Positions 10,356 through 22,849 of a stretch of 64,000 nucleotides of DNA are shown here, piece after piece. Position 1 is the stretch's first letter. Each line of letters starts with the position of its first letter. Location of the stretch: the NCBI GenBank assembly GCA_951799445.1, contig OX637287.1, positions 52,047,724-52,111,723 of the forward strand, written 5' to 3'. Under the pieces are notes generated by a model, which was not told the DNA's origin, ran no database searches, and worked only from the letters and a program-made list of their open reading frames with translations. The translations under genes were made by a program, and so were the position numbers. This DNA comes from Pseudisothecium myosuroides. Its lineage: Eukaryota; Streptophyta; Bryopsida; Hypnales; Lembophyllaceae.

Positions 10356-12900
10356 GAGACTCTCTCCGTCCCTCTGTCTCTGTCTCTTTTTCTCTCCATC
10401 TCTCTTTTCCCGAGCTCAAGGGATCGCCTTGCCTTGCTTGATGGAAACCGGTGGGACTGATCCGGGGGGCTAGCCTGCACGCACCTTATTGGGTGGGGTC
10501 AAAACGTTTGGTTTTGGCTGTGACTTATGTGTTAGCAAGTTTTGATTGGGCTCTCTTGGCGGATATCTTGAAGGCTGATGCAACATGTAAATTGGTGTAT
10601 TGGACATGACCACCTGGATGGTCAATTCTCTCGCCCTCGCTTTGTGCTTTTCTTTGGCGGGTCTTACTTCTCTTTCTCCATTGTCGTTATGTTTCGTAGG
10701 TCGGCATGGCCACTGTTCTGTACAGTTAAGGTTGTGTCGATTCTTATTCCCTTAATTGGTTGGAGACGGTGTTGGAGAATTTCGTTGTTATGAGCCGAGG
10801 GACCTAGAAGTACGAGGCCGATTCGCTTTTGTGGTCATAGATTGCCTTGTTATTGCTGTTGTTTGTTAGGTTTATTGTCCTTCAGCCTTGATTTATCTAC
10901 TGTCCGTCACTTCGTCCGTCTTGGGTGGTTTTGAATGTCCACCTGCCATGGTCGATCTCATTTTCAGTATTGCCCCGAAGTCAATTCTGCAACCTCAGGT
11001 GGCGGTTCCAATTCATGCTCATTACCTGGCAGGTGATATTTTTTTCCCTTCATAGTGTTGATAGAAGCAGATATATGTATACTCAGCATGATTTTGGGAT
11101 CTAGTCATTTGTTTTGCTCCTGCAAGATTTTTGCCGCTCTTGTTAGGTTTTACGTTTTAGGTGGTTGTCGCTATTGGGGAAATTTATCAGGTAAATTATA
11201 TGGAGTTGAAGCTGCTTACTTATGAGGGCAGGCCAGTAATTTTTAGCTGATTTGACGTGGAAGCCTGATATGGCTGAATTCTGCGTGGGGGAGATAGAAG
11301 CTGCCTTCGGGTTGCCTGTGTTAGCTTAAGCATTGCTACTGGATTATTATCCGTCATGTAGTAACATACTGAAGTGACGTTCTTGTGCAGACCCTTTTCT
11401 GTAGACAGACGCAGCAAATTGCGCGTCCGCATGGCCGACATGTTTGTGCCTAATCTGCGGATTTGAGGTTAATTTTCCCCGTTGCAGCTGGAATCGGGTT
11501 GTATCAGGGAATGCAACGGTTGCAACAGGGTTTCAGAAGCTTCATTGGATGGTCCCTGCTGGAAACCTAGCAGATACCGCTTCTGTGGCCTGCTTCACAG
11601 CAATTTGTGTGCTCACTGGTGTGTTAGTGGTGTTAGTTGCTTCTGTGTCTAGTGAGTGCTCGCTGTGTACAGTTCTTTTAAATAGAATTAAATTGTCACT
11701 GTCTGATTAGAACCTCAGATTTCTCTGTTGAACATCATTCTGTAACCTTGTATGCATGTACAATAATGGTAGCATCTCCTCTTTTTCCTGAAGTTTATTC
11801 TTGCATTGGCAGATTTTGATTTTGTTTTCCACCTTCAGTAGTTTCTGTTGAGTGTCCCAAGTTGGTTCGGGTACTTACAATCTGTAAAAATCTGTGTGTC
11901 CATCTTCACTAAGAATTTGGAAAAGGAAGTTTGAATTGGAGTGTTATATTAATGTGCGCCAAGCATTATTTTGTGGTGGATGGTGGTGAATAGTGCCAAG
12001 ATGTGCATTCCAAGATACTGGAGCATTAATTAATTATGTGGGATTGTGGATGCCAGATGTCAACCCTACGCAGGGTCATTATTTTTTTAAATTCAATACT
12101 ATGCAAACTTCAAGAAATCTTGTGCTCCGAAATCACAACCATGGGCTCCCCTCAAACCCCACACCAAAAGAATTCAGACAACCAGAAAGGCAGAGAAGCA
12201 ATCCTGGGGGATGAACCATTCTTCCCGAAGACTTTTCAGATGGAGACCCAATACTCAAAAAACCCACCTGAAATCTCCACTTCACATTTCGTGGCGGATA
12301 ATGTTTCTTTGGAGCATATCTGTTACGACTACGGTCCACTGCCAGCAATAACTTACGATGGAGTTGCTGCGGCCTTCTTTGGCAGAAACATTTGTGATTC
12401 AGAATCAACGTAAGCGTGTGACCAAAAGACGCAATTCAGTTCCTCCGAAGTCCTAAGCCCTTTTCTCAAAAGGCCTGGCGATAAAATTCTCATCCAATTC
12501 AAGCTCGATCTCCCGATGCTCAGAGCAGAGTGGCAGATCTCCAATATTGGCATGACCAAAATGCTTGGCATCTTCATATCAATGTAACCAATATTCCAAC
12601 GTCGAATCAGTAAGGCAACCTCATTTCTTGGATGAGCATGCTGTGCACATGCGTGGGTACCTTGTCTGCTTGAGCAAGAGGACAGAAGTTCCTACTTCCC
12701 TACATTTCGTAATGATGCTCGACTCCATGAGGGCCGAGCTGTGCCAAGAAGGCCGGCGAGAAAGCGAAGCTAAGCTACGTTAGAGAGCAAACATGCAGGC
12801 GGGAGCCAATAACATATGTCATGCGAGGGCAGAGTCGGAACTCGGAAACGGGAGAGACGGCTGCATGTCCACCATGTGACTGTCCTTGTCTTCCTGAGCT
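10356..12900. other. 3' UTR and downstream flank of gene A
   Basis: The stop codon is followed by a CT-rich tract (10,358-10,410) probably in the 3' UTR. Identity with copy B ends at 10,524. Beyond that the DNA is of intermediate GC with T-rich stretches. No recognisable gene is present; the best open frames are at 11,444-11,710 and 12,036-12,413. No poly(A) signal was assigned. Confidence 0.5.
12036..12413 (+). CDS. Unrecognised open frame, possible exon or gene remnant
   Basis: A 125-codon frame whose second half looks protein-like (MGSPQTPHQKNS, then CYDYGPLPAITYDGVAAAFF). A splice-donor-like GTAAGCG directly follows the AAC codon near 12,408, so it could be an exon. I do not recognise the family, see no partner exons, and the first 35 residues look random. 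It could equally be a transposon or pseudogene fragment. Confidence 0.2.
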   Translation: MWDCGCQMSTLRRVIIFLNSILCKLQEILCSEITTMGSPQTPHQKNSDNQKGREAILGDEPFFPKTFQMETQYSKNPPEISTSHFVADNVSLEHICYDYGPLPAITYDGVAAAFFGRNICDSEST

Positions 12901-12924
12901 CCACTTGACGTGACTCTTGTTTTC

Positions 12925-13479
12925 TTGACTAGCTCTTGCAACAAGTATAATTCCTCATTTGAAATGAAATTGATGATCATCACCGTTGAAATGAAAGAAG
13001 ACTTATGTAGCTTTCCAATAGAAAAAAAATCGATGAAATCACACAATTTTTGAGAAAATTCCACTGTTGACAAGATTGATGAAAGATGTTTGGTTAGGCA
13101 ATATATACTTTCTACATACCGTATGCTGAAATGGGAATGCTGAAATGGGAATGCTCAAGTGCTCCAAAAACTCTGATTTCTTTCTTTTCATGGGTACATA
13201 TCATCATGATGTAGATGTGTGATTTTTTTCAAATAATTTTGAGGTGTAGAAAAAAAGATATGAGTATGTGAAGTGACGGCCCAAAGCGTCTTCTCTATTC
13301 TCAAAAAATTCACCAAAAAGCGCATACTTGACCATTTCTCAATTGGATTGCACCAACGGATTCATCGAAAAAATCATCTAGGGTCTCTTTGTTGTTCACA
13401 AATTGAGGTTAACATATCAATTTTTTACAAATGTAGTTGCAAAAGCCACGTGGTGGCCTTATGGTCCTTCAGGGGTTAA
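12925..13479 (+). mobile_element. TTAA-family element, truncated, inverted partner 1
   Basis: This segment ends with GGTCCTTCAGGGGTTAA (TTAA at 13,476-13,479). It matches the reverse complement of 14,601-15,145 over its whole length at an estimated 75-80%. Shared blocks include ATTGAAATGAAAGAA, GACAAGATTGA and TTCTCTATTCTC. The 5' terminus is missing or too decayed to place. Confidence 0.6.
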
Positions 13480-14600
13480 CTCCAAAAGAATGGGCCTACG
13501 ACTGCGGATTCAACTGTGGCATGGATTTGAACCTCAAAATCCTTGCATTTTGTATCGGTATGGTTTGTGTTCATTTTTTACTATTTAAGATTGAAATTTG
13601 GTATACCTATTTATCAGAGATGAAATCAGATGCCTTCAATAAGTCGTATTAATTTCAGATGTTTTGGTGAAATTTTGAAATTACGGTGAATTTTTTAAGG
13701 AAAATGTAAAGAAAACTCATTTCAAAATGCAAAATATACTTTCAAAAGATGTGAGATTCTCTCCATGCATGTACATAATAGTTTGGAATATCATAGAGTA
13801 AAAATATTTACCATATATATTTATAATTAGAAAAATAACACACCGTGGTATTAGACCCAAAGTTTAAATTGCAATCAAATATTCAATTTGAAATATTTTT
13901 CAATTTTTCAAATTGGAGTAGAAGCCTCACTTCATTAAGTTTATTTCATTAGCTTAACCCCTAAATGCCTAAGCAACTATATATGGTTGCTCCAAAATTT
14001 TAGCTCGTGGGAGGGAGGGCACTTAAATTCCTATTGATCATTCTAAAAATTTTACATGCAATTTGAAGTTTAACTAGTGGAAGCTTTCATTTTTCACTAA
14101 AAAAATAGTAAATATTTGTTTTTTGAGAGGTCTTCAAAGGCATATATGCACCATTAGTGGAAGTATAAAGCTTACTAATTTTACTTGATTTTCTAGTATT
14201 GAGCAAAGTTTGTCAATTTCACTCGATTTGAGATTTAAAAAATTGTACTTATCCATTTGCTTTGAAAATGGCCCCAATGGAAAGAGTAAAGTGTGTTCGT
14301 GATCTTCAAGTAACAAGGCTCAAATTTACATAAGAGCTAAGACCTAGAAGATATCCATGGATCAAGCATTTTTTATGTAGAGAAGTCAAAAATACCACAA
14401 TGAGGTAATATTCAACACTATTCTTGAAAAATAAATTGAAGCACTTCCCACAAAAAATTGGATGAAAAAATGCATTTATTTCATTTTGCAAACCCTCTCA
14501 AAGTCATCTATTGGTCAATAGAGCAATATACAGTTACCCCTGGAACATTGGGATGGTCACTATAGAAATCAACCTTTTGGGTACCATGTGAATCACTTGC

Positions 14601-15172
14601 TTAACTTCTAAAGAACCATAAGGCCACTATATGGCTTCTGTACTACATTTGTAGGAAATTTGGAATGTGAATCTCACTAACAATCCATGAACAATAAAGA
14701 AACCCTAGACGATTTTTGTAATGAATTCGTCAGTGCAATTTAATCAAAAAATGATTGACTATACAAAATTTGGAGAATAGAGAAGGTGCTTTGGGCCATC
14801 TTTTCAAATCCTCATATCTTTTTTTTTACACTTCAAAATGATCTGAATAAAATTACACATCAAAATCATCATGATATGTACTCGTGGAAAAAAAGAAGCT
14901 TTTGGAGTACTTTTGAGCATTTTGATTTTAGCATATGTACAAATTACCGTCTAATCAAACATCTATCTTCAATCTTGTCCACAATGGCATTTTTCAAAAA
15001 TTGCGCGATTTAATCACTCTTTTATTCATAGGAAAGCTATATGAATTTTCTTTCATTTCAATGGTAGTGATCATCAAAATTATTCGACACAAATGATGAA
15101 TTATGCATGTTACAAGAGCTATTCAAGAAAACAAGAGTTATTCTCACATACACCTAGTCTTTTAAGGGTTAA
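14601..15172 (-). mobile_element. TTAA-family element, inverted partner 2
   Basis: The element is bounded by TTAA at 14,601-14,604 and 15,169-15,172. One end reads TTAACTTCTAAAGAACCATA, a decayed form of the TTAACCCCTAAAGGACC terminus; the other reads CTTTTAAGGGTTAA. It is inverted relative to 12,925-13,479, so the two could pair into a long hairpin around a 1.1-kb loop. Size is 572 bp, with no coding capacity. Another possible terminus (TTAACCCCTAAATGCC) lies in the loop at 13,954. Confidence 0.55.
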
Positions 15173-16140
15173 AAAACCCAAGAACACTCATTGGAGGTCA
15201 AATTCCTATACAAGACTTCCCCTTTTTACACAAAACTCCAAGGATGAACATATGCACTTTTGTCTTGTATAAAAGGATTTATTGCCATCCGTTGGACACT
15301 TTTAGGCTGCTACATCATTACATGGTTAAAGTAAAAATGACTATTACCAACCAAATTTCAATTCAGACCTTATGTATTTTTTGTATACAATTTCATTATA
15401 AAAGGCGTAATTGACATGAAAGTGTAAATAGGTTGCTTATTTAATTCACCTTATTCTTCTTTTTTGCCTAATGCTCCACTTCTCTTTGGGATCAGGGTAA
15501 ATTGACCCTTCATTCCTTGGATTTTATCTTTGGAGAAAACATTGGATTTTTTTATCTTCCATTTATAATAAATATTTGAAAATTTTGAATTCATATTTGG
15601 AATGAGAGCCCTCAAATTAGCAAGGAGTGGTGAAGAAATGCAAAATTAATCAAGTACAAAATAGGCAACAATTTTTCATATATACCCTTAGCTTGGTTGG
15701 AGGATTGAGGGGTCAATTCACTGTGGCCCTTCTTTAGAGTCTACGAAATGGATGGTAAGCTTAGCCAATTTTAGGATTATAGTAAGCTTAAGTAAGTAGG
15801 GGTCAAGACTCAGGAGTTTAGCAAACGCGTTCAACTTTTGTATCCACCATTTTGAATGGAGAAAAAAGTTCAGTGAGTTTGTAAATGGAACCACTCATTT
15901 GTTGTCATGTAGAGTTCAACAAACTTGTGGAGTTGAAGCTCCCCTATTGCCTATTGTGACTCTTTGTGATGTTGATACCAAGATATAACATTGGTATTGA
16001 GCTATAGACAAGCTGGATAAATTTTACAATATTAGAATTATCCTATTGAGTATAGCTAAATTGCTCTAAATTCAACTCAAGTTTCCATGCTTTTGGTTGT
16101 TCCTTTGACCTCCAATAAGTAAGTGAATTTAATAAATCAT
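15173..16140. other. AT-rich intergenic DNA, no gene seen
   Basis: AT-rich sequence between TTAA-family elements, with no open frame or element end that I can support. Confidence 0.5.
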
Positions 16141-17056
16141 TTACTTATCTCCTAAATGCCCAAACACTGTTTTTTGGCAACGGCTTAGCAATTTTGGGCA
16201 ACTCACTATAAATCAATTTTTATTCTTTTTATTTTAATTTTCACACAACATGTGCCCAAGGAATAGCTTTAAGCCTCAACAATTTTTATAACTTTTGACT
16301 ACATGGTTAAAAAGTTATTGTATGATATATCATTTTCATTGCTTAGCAGACAACTTGGGCTGCTCAAAAAAATTCTTTAAAAAACAAAATTTGAAATTGA
16401 TTTTCTAGATCTATATATACGTGGATTTATTCAATTTTGATTAATGAGATGAAAGTTATGAGGAGTCTTAGTTTGAGGGTAGTTATGGAATCTCTACTCT
16501 AAAATAAACTTTGAAGTCCTTTATTTAACTCAATTTTATATATTTTTGAAAAAAATAAAACACTGGGTGTAGATTGTTTATTACAACATTACAACCATTG
16601 GGATTGGCATTTTTCAATTTCATAACCAAATTCTTAACAATTTAGGATTTTGAATCATTCTCTACTTCTTTCTATTTACTATTTTTTCCCATATGTTATA
16701 CAATTCCAAATGATTTGAAATTTTTCAAGCATGTAGCAAACTTGCGTTGAAGAATGAATCCAAAGAGTAACCACCATTTTAGACATTTTTTGATATAAAT
16801 GTGACCTTGTGAAGTGCAATTGCCCAATTTTTGGCAAGGACAAAAAATGATTTTTGTCAATTCAAACGCTAATATCTTGCAATCCACATGCATTGGTCGG
16901 GAAAATTTCTGAAATTTTTTCTACATCATCTCAAACCAACGTACTACAAGATTCTATGGTTACATAGGTCCAAAAAATATTTTTTTTCCTAAAATTTGTT
17001 ACTTGTGTTAGAAATGGCAGTTTACCAAAAAACATAGTAAAAAACATTTAGGGTTA
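16141..17056 (+). mobile_element. TTAA-family element, subfamily alpha, decayed ends
   Basis: This copy shares its interior with the copies at 17,573, 39,361 and 62,309. In order the blocks are TTTTTTGGCAAC, GCAATTTTGGGCA, GGGCTGCTCAAAAAAATTCT, a block with CATTGGGATTGGCATTTTTC, ATATCTTGCAATCCACATG, and CTACAAGATTCTATGGTTAC. The termini are mutated (TTATCTCCTAAATGCCCAA and CATTTAGGGTTATTGG). Confidence 0.6.
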
Positions 17057-17572
17057 TTGGAGGTCAAAGAAAAAACACTATGTCAATCTCAACTAATTGT
17101 AACTTTTGGGAGTAAATTTTTCTAATGAATTTAAACATTGGAGATATACAATAAAAGATGCGGAGATTAGAAGTCGGTGATGAGTTTATTCTACAGACTT
17201 TGAAAATTGTATGAGAATCCTAGTGAAGTCTGTATATTGCATTCAACTAATTGCAAACTTATGTATCAAAATGCACACTTGATTTTCATTATCTCCAAGC
17301 CGGCCCTATTGAAATCTTTCGTAACCCATTTTGTCGAGATCATACCTCAAGGGTGACAAAAGATTTTTCAAGTATTACTTTTACAAGCATATGATTTTGG
17401 AGCACTTCTCAATCATCGTGTAAAGATGAATATTGTACCTAACTATTAGGGTCGACAAAAAATAATTTTTAGAAAAAAGCCAAAATTTTAGGAAAATCAT
17501 ATTAAAAAAATATAGATTTTGAGAGAATATTTTTATTTTTAGCATCTATCGAATTTGATTACTCAACTTTAA

Positions 17573-18485
17573 TTAATCCCTAAAGGACCAAACACCATTT
17601 TTTTGGCAACATAGCAATTTTGGGTAGCTCACTACGAACAGAATTTTTATTTTTTTTCTTTGAAATTTTTACACAAGATGTATCCAAAGAGTAGCTAAAA
17701 AGTTATTGTATAATATGTAATTTTCCGCGTTTGCCGGTGGGCAGTCCGGGCAGCTCAAAAAAATTCTTTAAGAATCACTTTTTAAAAAAATAAAAATTTG
17801 AAATTGGTTTATACATTTATATATACGTGGAAAGTTTTGAATCATTCCATTTTGATTAATGAGATGAAAGTTATGAAGAGTCTTAGTTTGAGGGCAATCA
17901 TAGGAGCTCTACTCTAAAATAAACTTTGAAGTCCTTTATTCAACTCAATTTTATATATTTTGAAAAAAAATAAAAATATTGGATGTAGATTGTTTATTAT
18001 AACAAATCAACCATTGGGATTGGCATTTTTCAATTCCATAACTAAATTCTTCACAATTTTGTATTTTGAAGCATAATGTACTTATTTCTACTTACTGTTT
18101 TTTTCCTATATGTTATACAATTCCAAATGATTTGAAAATTTTCAAGCATGTAGCTAACTTGCTTTGAAAAACAAATCCAAAGGATAACCACTATTTTAGA
18201 AAAAAAATTCATACAAATGTGGCATTGTGAATGGCAGCTGCCTATCTTTTTGCAGGGACAAAATAAGGATTTTTGTCAATTCAAACGCTAATATCTTGCA
18301 ATCCACATGCATTGGTGGAAGTTTTTGAATTTTTTTTCTACATCTTCTTAAACCAGTGTAATACAAGATCCTACTGTTACATGTGTCCCAAAATGATTTT
18401 TTTTCTAAAATTTGGTACTTGTACTTGAAATGACAGTTTTGGAGCGGTTTTGGTGAAAACAAAGTCAAAAACCTTTAGGGGTTAA
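17573..18485 (+). mobile_element. TTAA-family element, subfamily alpha
   Basis: The element begins TTAATCCCTAAAGGACCAAA and ends ACCTTTAGGGGTTAA, giving 913 bp between TTAA boundaries. It lies in tandem with the copy ending near 17,056. Short open frames such as 18,196-18,468 (minus) are not conserved as protein, so it is non-coding and would need a transposase in trans. Confidence 0.7.
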
Positions 18486-19237
18486 ATATTGGTATAAAAT
18501 GTCTATTTTGATAGTAGGATATTGTACCACGGTTTATGAGAAATTGAGGATGATAGAAAAACAAAAGAAATGTTTATTATCATTGATGGTGTAATATGGG
18601 GTGGGATGGATAAATTATTAACATGCAAGTGGATGCCAGTTTTAATTTTGGAATGTGTTCTACATGTCTAGAATATATTTGCAGTTAGAAGTCCATATAA
18701 TATGTAGGTAATGTAGATATTCCAAGGCCTATGGTTATGTGCATGGACATAGAAGTGTACTCTTCTAAAACCAATGCTATGCTTGATCCTTATATTGAGC
18801 AAGAGAAAATCATCATGATCTCAATGGTTTCTTTGAAGTATCTTTTACTAACCAAAATGGATTTTATCATTTTTGGCAAACTTCTCATGACTCTAGATTA
18901 TTGATGTATTTTTTATATATACAATGCAACTCCTATTCATGGCATTTTCTTTGTATTAAGCTTTGTTTTGTGTGATTACAATAATCATTGAAGAAATTAT
19001 AAAGTTTCTCTAGTTTAGACTTAATCTTAGGCAATATAGGTACTAAAATTTTTTTGCCTCTTTTTAAATTTAAGACTTGGATTTGATTTTATAAATAATG
19101 TGTACCAAAAAAGCTTTGAATTACTTTAATTTATTATATTGATGATATGAAGATGTGACATCTTTCAATTCTACTCGCAATTATGCCATTGCTTCACAAA
19201 AATATGATTTAAAGTTCTTTATGAATACAAATATATA
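18486..19237. other. AT-rich intergenic DNA, no gene seen
   Basis: AT-rich spacer between two TTAA-family elements, without recognisable coding or repeat structure. Confidence 0.5.
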
Positions 19238-20470
19238 TTAACCCCTAAAGGCCCATTGTCCCTTTGGGGGACAAATGGGATTTTGGGCAGGTACCTACGG
19301 GCTGAACTTTTGTTGTGATTTTTTAAAACTTTTTTCAAAGATAGAAAAATTGATAAGCTTTGTGAGAATATAATTTTTTTTACAATCAGTGCCTGGGAAC
19401 AACAATTATGACCAAATAAACTCAGAACAGGGGACGGGGGGCAGCCTGGGCAGCAAAAAAAAATTTGCAAAAATTTGAATTTTGTATTTTTTATATTTTT
19501 TTCATAGATTATACTTTTGTCTATCTGGAAAGTTTTGATCCATTCATTTGGATTTGTATGAGAAAGTTATGGATATTCTTGTTTTTCGGGCAGTTAGAGC
19601 ATCTTCTTGAAAAAAATAACTTGTAGGATTCATTTCTTAATGCAATTTTTTTAAATTTTTAAATTTTTTTTTTGCATGGTTTATTTTACTTGCTAGAACA
19701 ATCTCACTATTGGGATTGGTTCATTTTAATTCCATCTAAAATATATGAATATTTTAGATTTTCCTTCTATCTTGTATCTACTTCATTAGTAGGGATTTGG
19801 GGACAAGCAAGGGCCGTTTCAGCCAATCTGTCCCCATGCTGTGAACAGTGGTATGGGTTGTCAGAAAATTTTATTTTTGGGAAAAAAAAAATTCAAATCT
19901 CATTTTAAGAAATTAAAAAAAAAAAAATTGAAAATTTGAAGTGGCCGAAGTTCGGCCATGTCACCCTGCTACGGTGGTGCAGTTCTAGCAGTCAGGAATT
20001 GCGCAAAACTTGTAGAGAACTTATGCAAACTCGTGGCCCTTTAGAGGGCCCAAATTCTTTCTAATGCTACTTAATAATTTTTTAAGAATGATAATTAATT
20101 TTTATCATTAAATTTTTTTTTGAATTTTTAAATTTTTCCTAGACTTTCAATTCAATTCTCCACTATAAAGATTTAAAGCTCAAAACTTTGTAGTGCAAAA
20201 ATTTTAAGTTAAAAATGTTTAAAGTCAAAAATTCTAGGCGAGCAATGTACTGAATAACTTGTTTTTTTCACTTTAAATGCAGATATCTTGCAATCTAAGT
20301 GGTCAAAAATTCTAAAAAAATTTCCACACATTCTCATACTAGTTAGGTGTAAGATCCTATGGTTAGATGTGCAAAAGGAACATTTTTCAATTTTTTTTAC
20401 TCCTTGCTTTAAAAATGGCAGTTTTGAGTGTTTTTTGGCAGAGAAAAGACCTTGGGCCTTTCGGGGTTAA
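19238..20470 (+). mobile_element. TTAA-family element, subfamily beta
   Basis: The copy starts TTAACCCCTAAAGGCCCATT and ends GGGCCTTTCGGGGTTAA, bounded by perfect TTAA at 19,238-19,241 and 20,467-20,470. It is collinear with 53,143-54,133 (CCCTTYGGGGGACAAATG, GGGGACGGGGGGCAGC, CTATCTGGAAAG, GCAGATATCTTGCAATC). Relative to that copy it carries an extra insert of roughly 270 bp (about 19,785-20,075), which includes GTGGCCGAAGTTCGGCCATG. No transposase frame. Confidence 0.75.
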
Positions 20471-20714
20471 TATTTTTAGGGAAGAAAACAAAACAAATGA
20501 TATAGATTGCCAACTATAACATTTGAACCCTTTAAAATTATAATTTTTACAATTTTTGGCAATTACTTCAAACACTAGTTGAATAGAATAAGAAATACAA
20601 AGCTTGAAAGTTGATGATGAGTTCATTCAACTTCAAAAGTTATATTAAAAAAAAATGGGATGCAACGCATTAGACTAGTTGCAATTTTAATTTAATTTTG
20701 AGCACCATCCAAGG

Positions 20715-20843
20715 CAGGGCTTTTTTTTTGGACCCGTGTTCCTCCCTCTGGCTTCACTGCACAGGCCAATTTTTGGAGGGACAGAGCCGCAGTGGTCAGT
20801 TTTGGCAGAATCTGGCGAAATTTTGCCAGAAAAAAAAGCCCTA
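20715..20843. mobile_element. hAT-like MITE, 129 bp
   Basis: A short element with terminal inverted repeats CAGGGCTTTTTTTTTGG and (reverse complement of the other end) TAGGGCTTTTTTTTCTGG. It is flanked on both sides by a perfect 8-bp direct repeat ATCCAAGG (20,707-20,714 and 20,844-20,851). An 8-bp duplication and a YAGGG terminus are hallmarks of hAT elements. It has no coding capacity. Confidence 0.8.
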
Positions 20844-20851
20844 ATCCAAGG

Positions 20852-22849
20852 TAATGCAATTGTTTTAGATAAAACTTGTGACCAAAAGAAGAAGGTTGAA
20901 TGAAATATAACATGAAATGCAAAATTCTAATCAAATGAATCCATGATGGGCTTCATCTTCTATTTCATTCAAACTTTCTCTTCTGGTCACAAGTGAAATA
21001 TCGCCCAAAAGTCCTTGGTTGTTTCAAGCAAAAAAACAATTTCAAATCACTCTTCCTTGAAGCAATGCCATATTCTGCATCATCATTACTTTTTTGTTAA
21101 ATATGACCATAGGATTTTTTTGATAAGGTAAGCTATACCTTGCTGTCATTCCAAAATAAATGCAAGTTGAATATTCAAATGCATATTAGAATATAGAATG
21201 GAAAATATCAAACAAAAGGCAAAATGTGACATTTTATGATAATAGGGTAATTTCTATTAACTCCTTGAGGACTGGGATAGTCCAAATCTTTGTCAAGATT
21301 GTTGAAAATTGCCAAAAATTACACTGACCTTCATCAAATTTGTAGTTTTTCTACAATATTGACAATGATAATTTGATTTTTTTGAATTTTTTTGGATCAA
21401 TTATTTGCATAATTAATAAACTCTAGTCTTAGGACTGAAAAATTGAATTTAAAAATGCATTATATGGCTACAAAATATGAATCAAATGCATTGTCCAATT
21501 CAACAAATATTTCAAATGCAAGGGCATTAAGATGTAATAATGGTCCATATTGCAACCTACATTCTCTCTACAATGGCTAATGCTATTCCATGCTCTCAAT
21601 TCCAAAAAAAATTCAAACATTGTGAGAACCAACATCATTTGTATGTCTGTCAAACTATTGGTATTTTAAATTCTATAAATGTCAATTTCCTTCAATTTTT
21701 GTGTACAACAATGTGAAATGATGTATATCAGCATGACACAAAAAGTTTTTTCGGAGTTTTAAGAAAAAATTGACAAAAGAAAAAATAATTCCAAATCATG
21801 TTGAACAAAATTGAATTTTAGTCATGGCTAATTTTGAAATTGATTTTCTTTCAAATCACAACTAATTTTTTCTTCAAACTTCCATCTTAACTTGTAGTAT
21901 GTTACATGCTAAAACTTTGGTATATCCACTTTTGGACTTTGTCCATTCTTGCTTATGATATGGTTGTTTGAATGGAAACGTTTCCAAATTGTACTCAATT
22001 TTTTTTGTCATTGTGTATATCTAATTAATAGTTAGTTAATTTGTTCTATTTGTAAAAGGGGGATTCATATCAATGAAAAAACTAGTGTCACTTCAAAAAT
22101 TCATTTGTGTGAAGATTGAACGTACATTACACTAACTTATTTGTTTTACAAATAGCTCAACCAATACTATGACTTTGGTAATTTTGTGTTACATGTACTA
22201 ATAGGACAAACTAGTGTTTACAAAGGATCTCCTTATATGCTAGCCCGGTCTGGTGATCTGTGCTAATTGAAGTAATAAGACAGAATAGGCTCTACCAATT
22301 GTTTTGCCGACCATCAGTAAGCAGAAAAGCAAGAGTTTTATGTTTCACTGATATTGGTGAACAATACCATTGGTCAAGAGTGGTCAACCTTGAGGGAATC
22401 AATACATGTGAAATTCTTATTGTATCCTTCTCCACCTGCAAGGTTTGCATGAAAGTACAATTGTTCACTTGGACTTGTAGCACTCCTTGTAAAGTTTGCC
22501 CATCCACTAATACATGTAAGGTAAGGAGGGAAGATTGCTATTATGTGAGTCTAGAAGCATCAGCATATGAGCCTAAAAGACTAGACACCTATATTATAGG
22601 TGTTTATATTATAGAAACCTTCTATGATTATAGTGTAACTATGATATAGGTACCTATACTATAGGTGTTTACATTAAAAAAACACTTTCAATGTTTGTAG
22701 TATATCTATTTATATATATGCTCAAAGCTCACATGCTCGCATTTTCATGCTCACATACTAGCACCTTTGATTTCAATTGCTATCTAAAACTACACAGTCT
22801 AGATTCTTGCCTAAAATGTACTTCTATTATGTTGAGATGTAACAAACCA
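20852..22849. other. AT-rich intergenic DNA with a dispersed repeat
   Basis: No gene recognised. The part at about 21,320-21,985 is present in inverted orientation at 46,612-47,260. The 129-codon frame at 22,260-22,649 shows no family features. Confidence 0.5.
21320..21985 (+). repeat. Dispersed repeat R2, inverted partner at 46.6 kb
   Basis: Blocks such as AAGGGCATTAAGATGTAATA, ATGGTCCATATTGCAACCTA, GTGAGAACCAACATCATTTG and CAATTTTTGTGTACAACAAT recur as reverse complements at 46,612-47,260. Class unknown and ends not defined. Confidence 0.65.

Larger units (their letters stand above)
5897..10524 (+). repeat. Inverted-repeat arm A (CCCH gene body)
   Basis: This arm is the reverse complement of 56,173-60,800. 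Paired positions add up to 66,697 throughout, so there is no net insertion or deletion over 4,628 bp. I found two substitutions, 9,557/57,140 and 10,488/56,209. Identity stops abruptly at both ends but diverged homology continues. Upstream there are shared leader blocks at 5,820-5,896. Downstream, 10,525-10,625 aligns loosely with 56,060-56,172 (shared blocks ATCTTGARGGCTGRTGC, TGTAAAKTGGTG, ATGACCAC). Confidence 0.9.

Noticed and set aside
18196..18468. Short minus-strand frames in TTAA elements (also 16,696-16,893 and 62,858-63,082)
   Set aside because: Similar peptides recur only because the elements are related. There are no transposase motifs and the frames are broken differently in each copy.
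22260..22649. 129-codon frame with many cysteines
   Set aside because: No regular cysteine spacing, AT-rich context, no splice or homology support.
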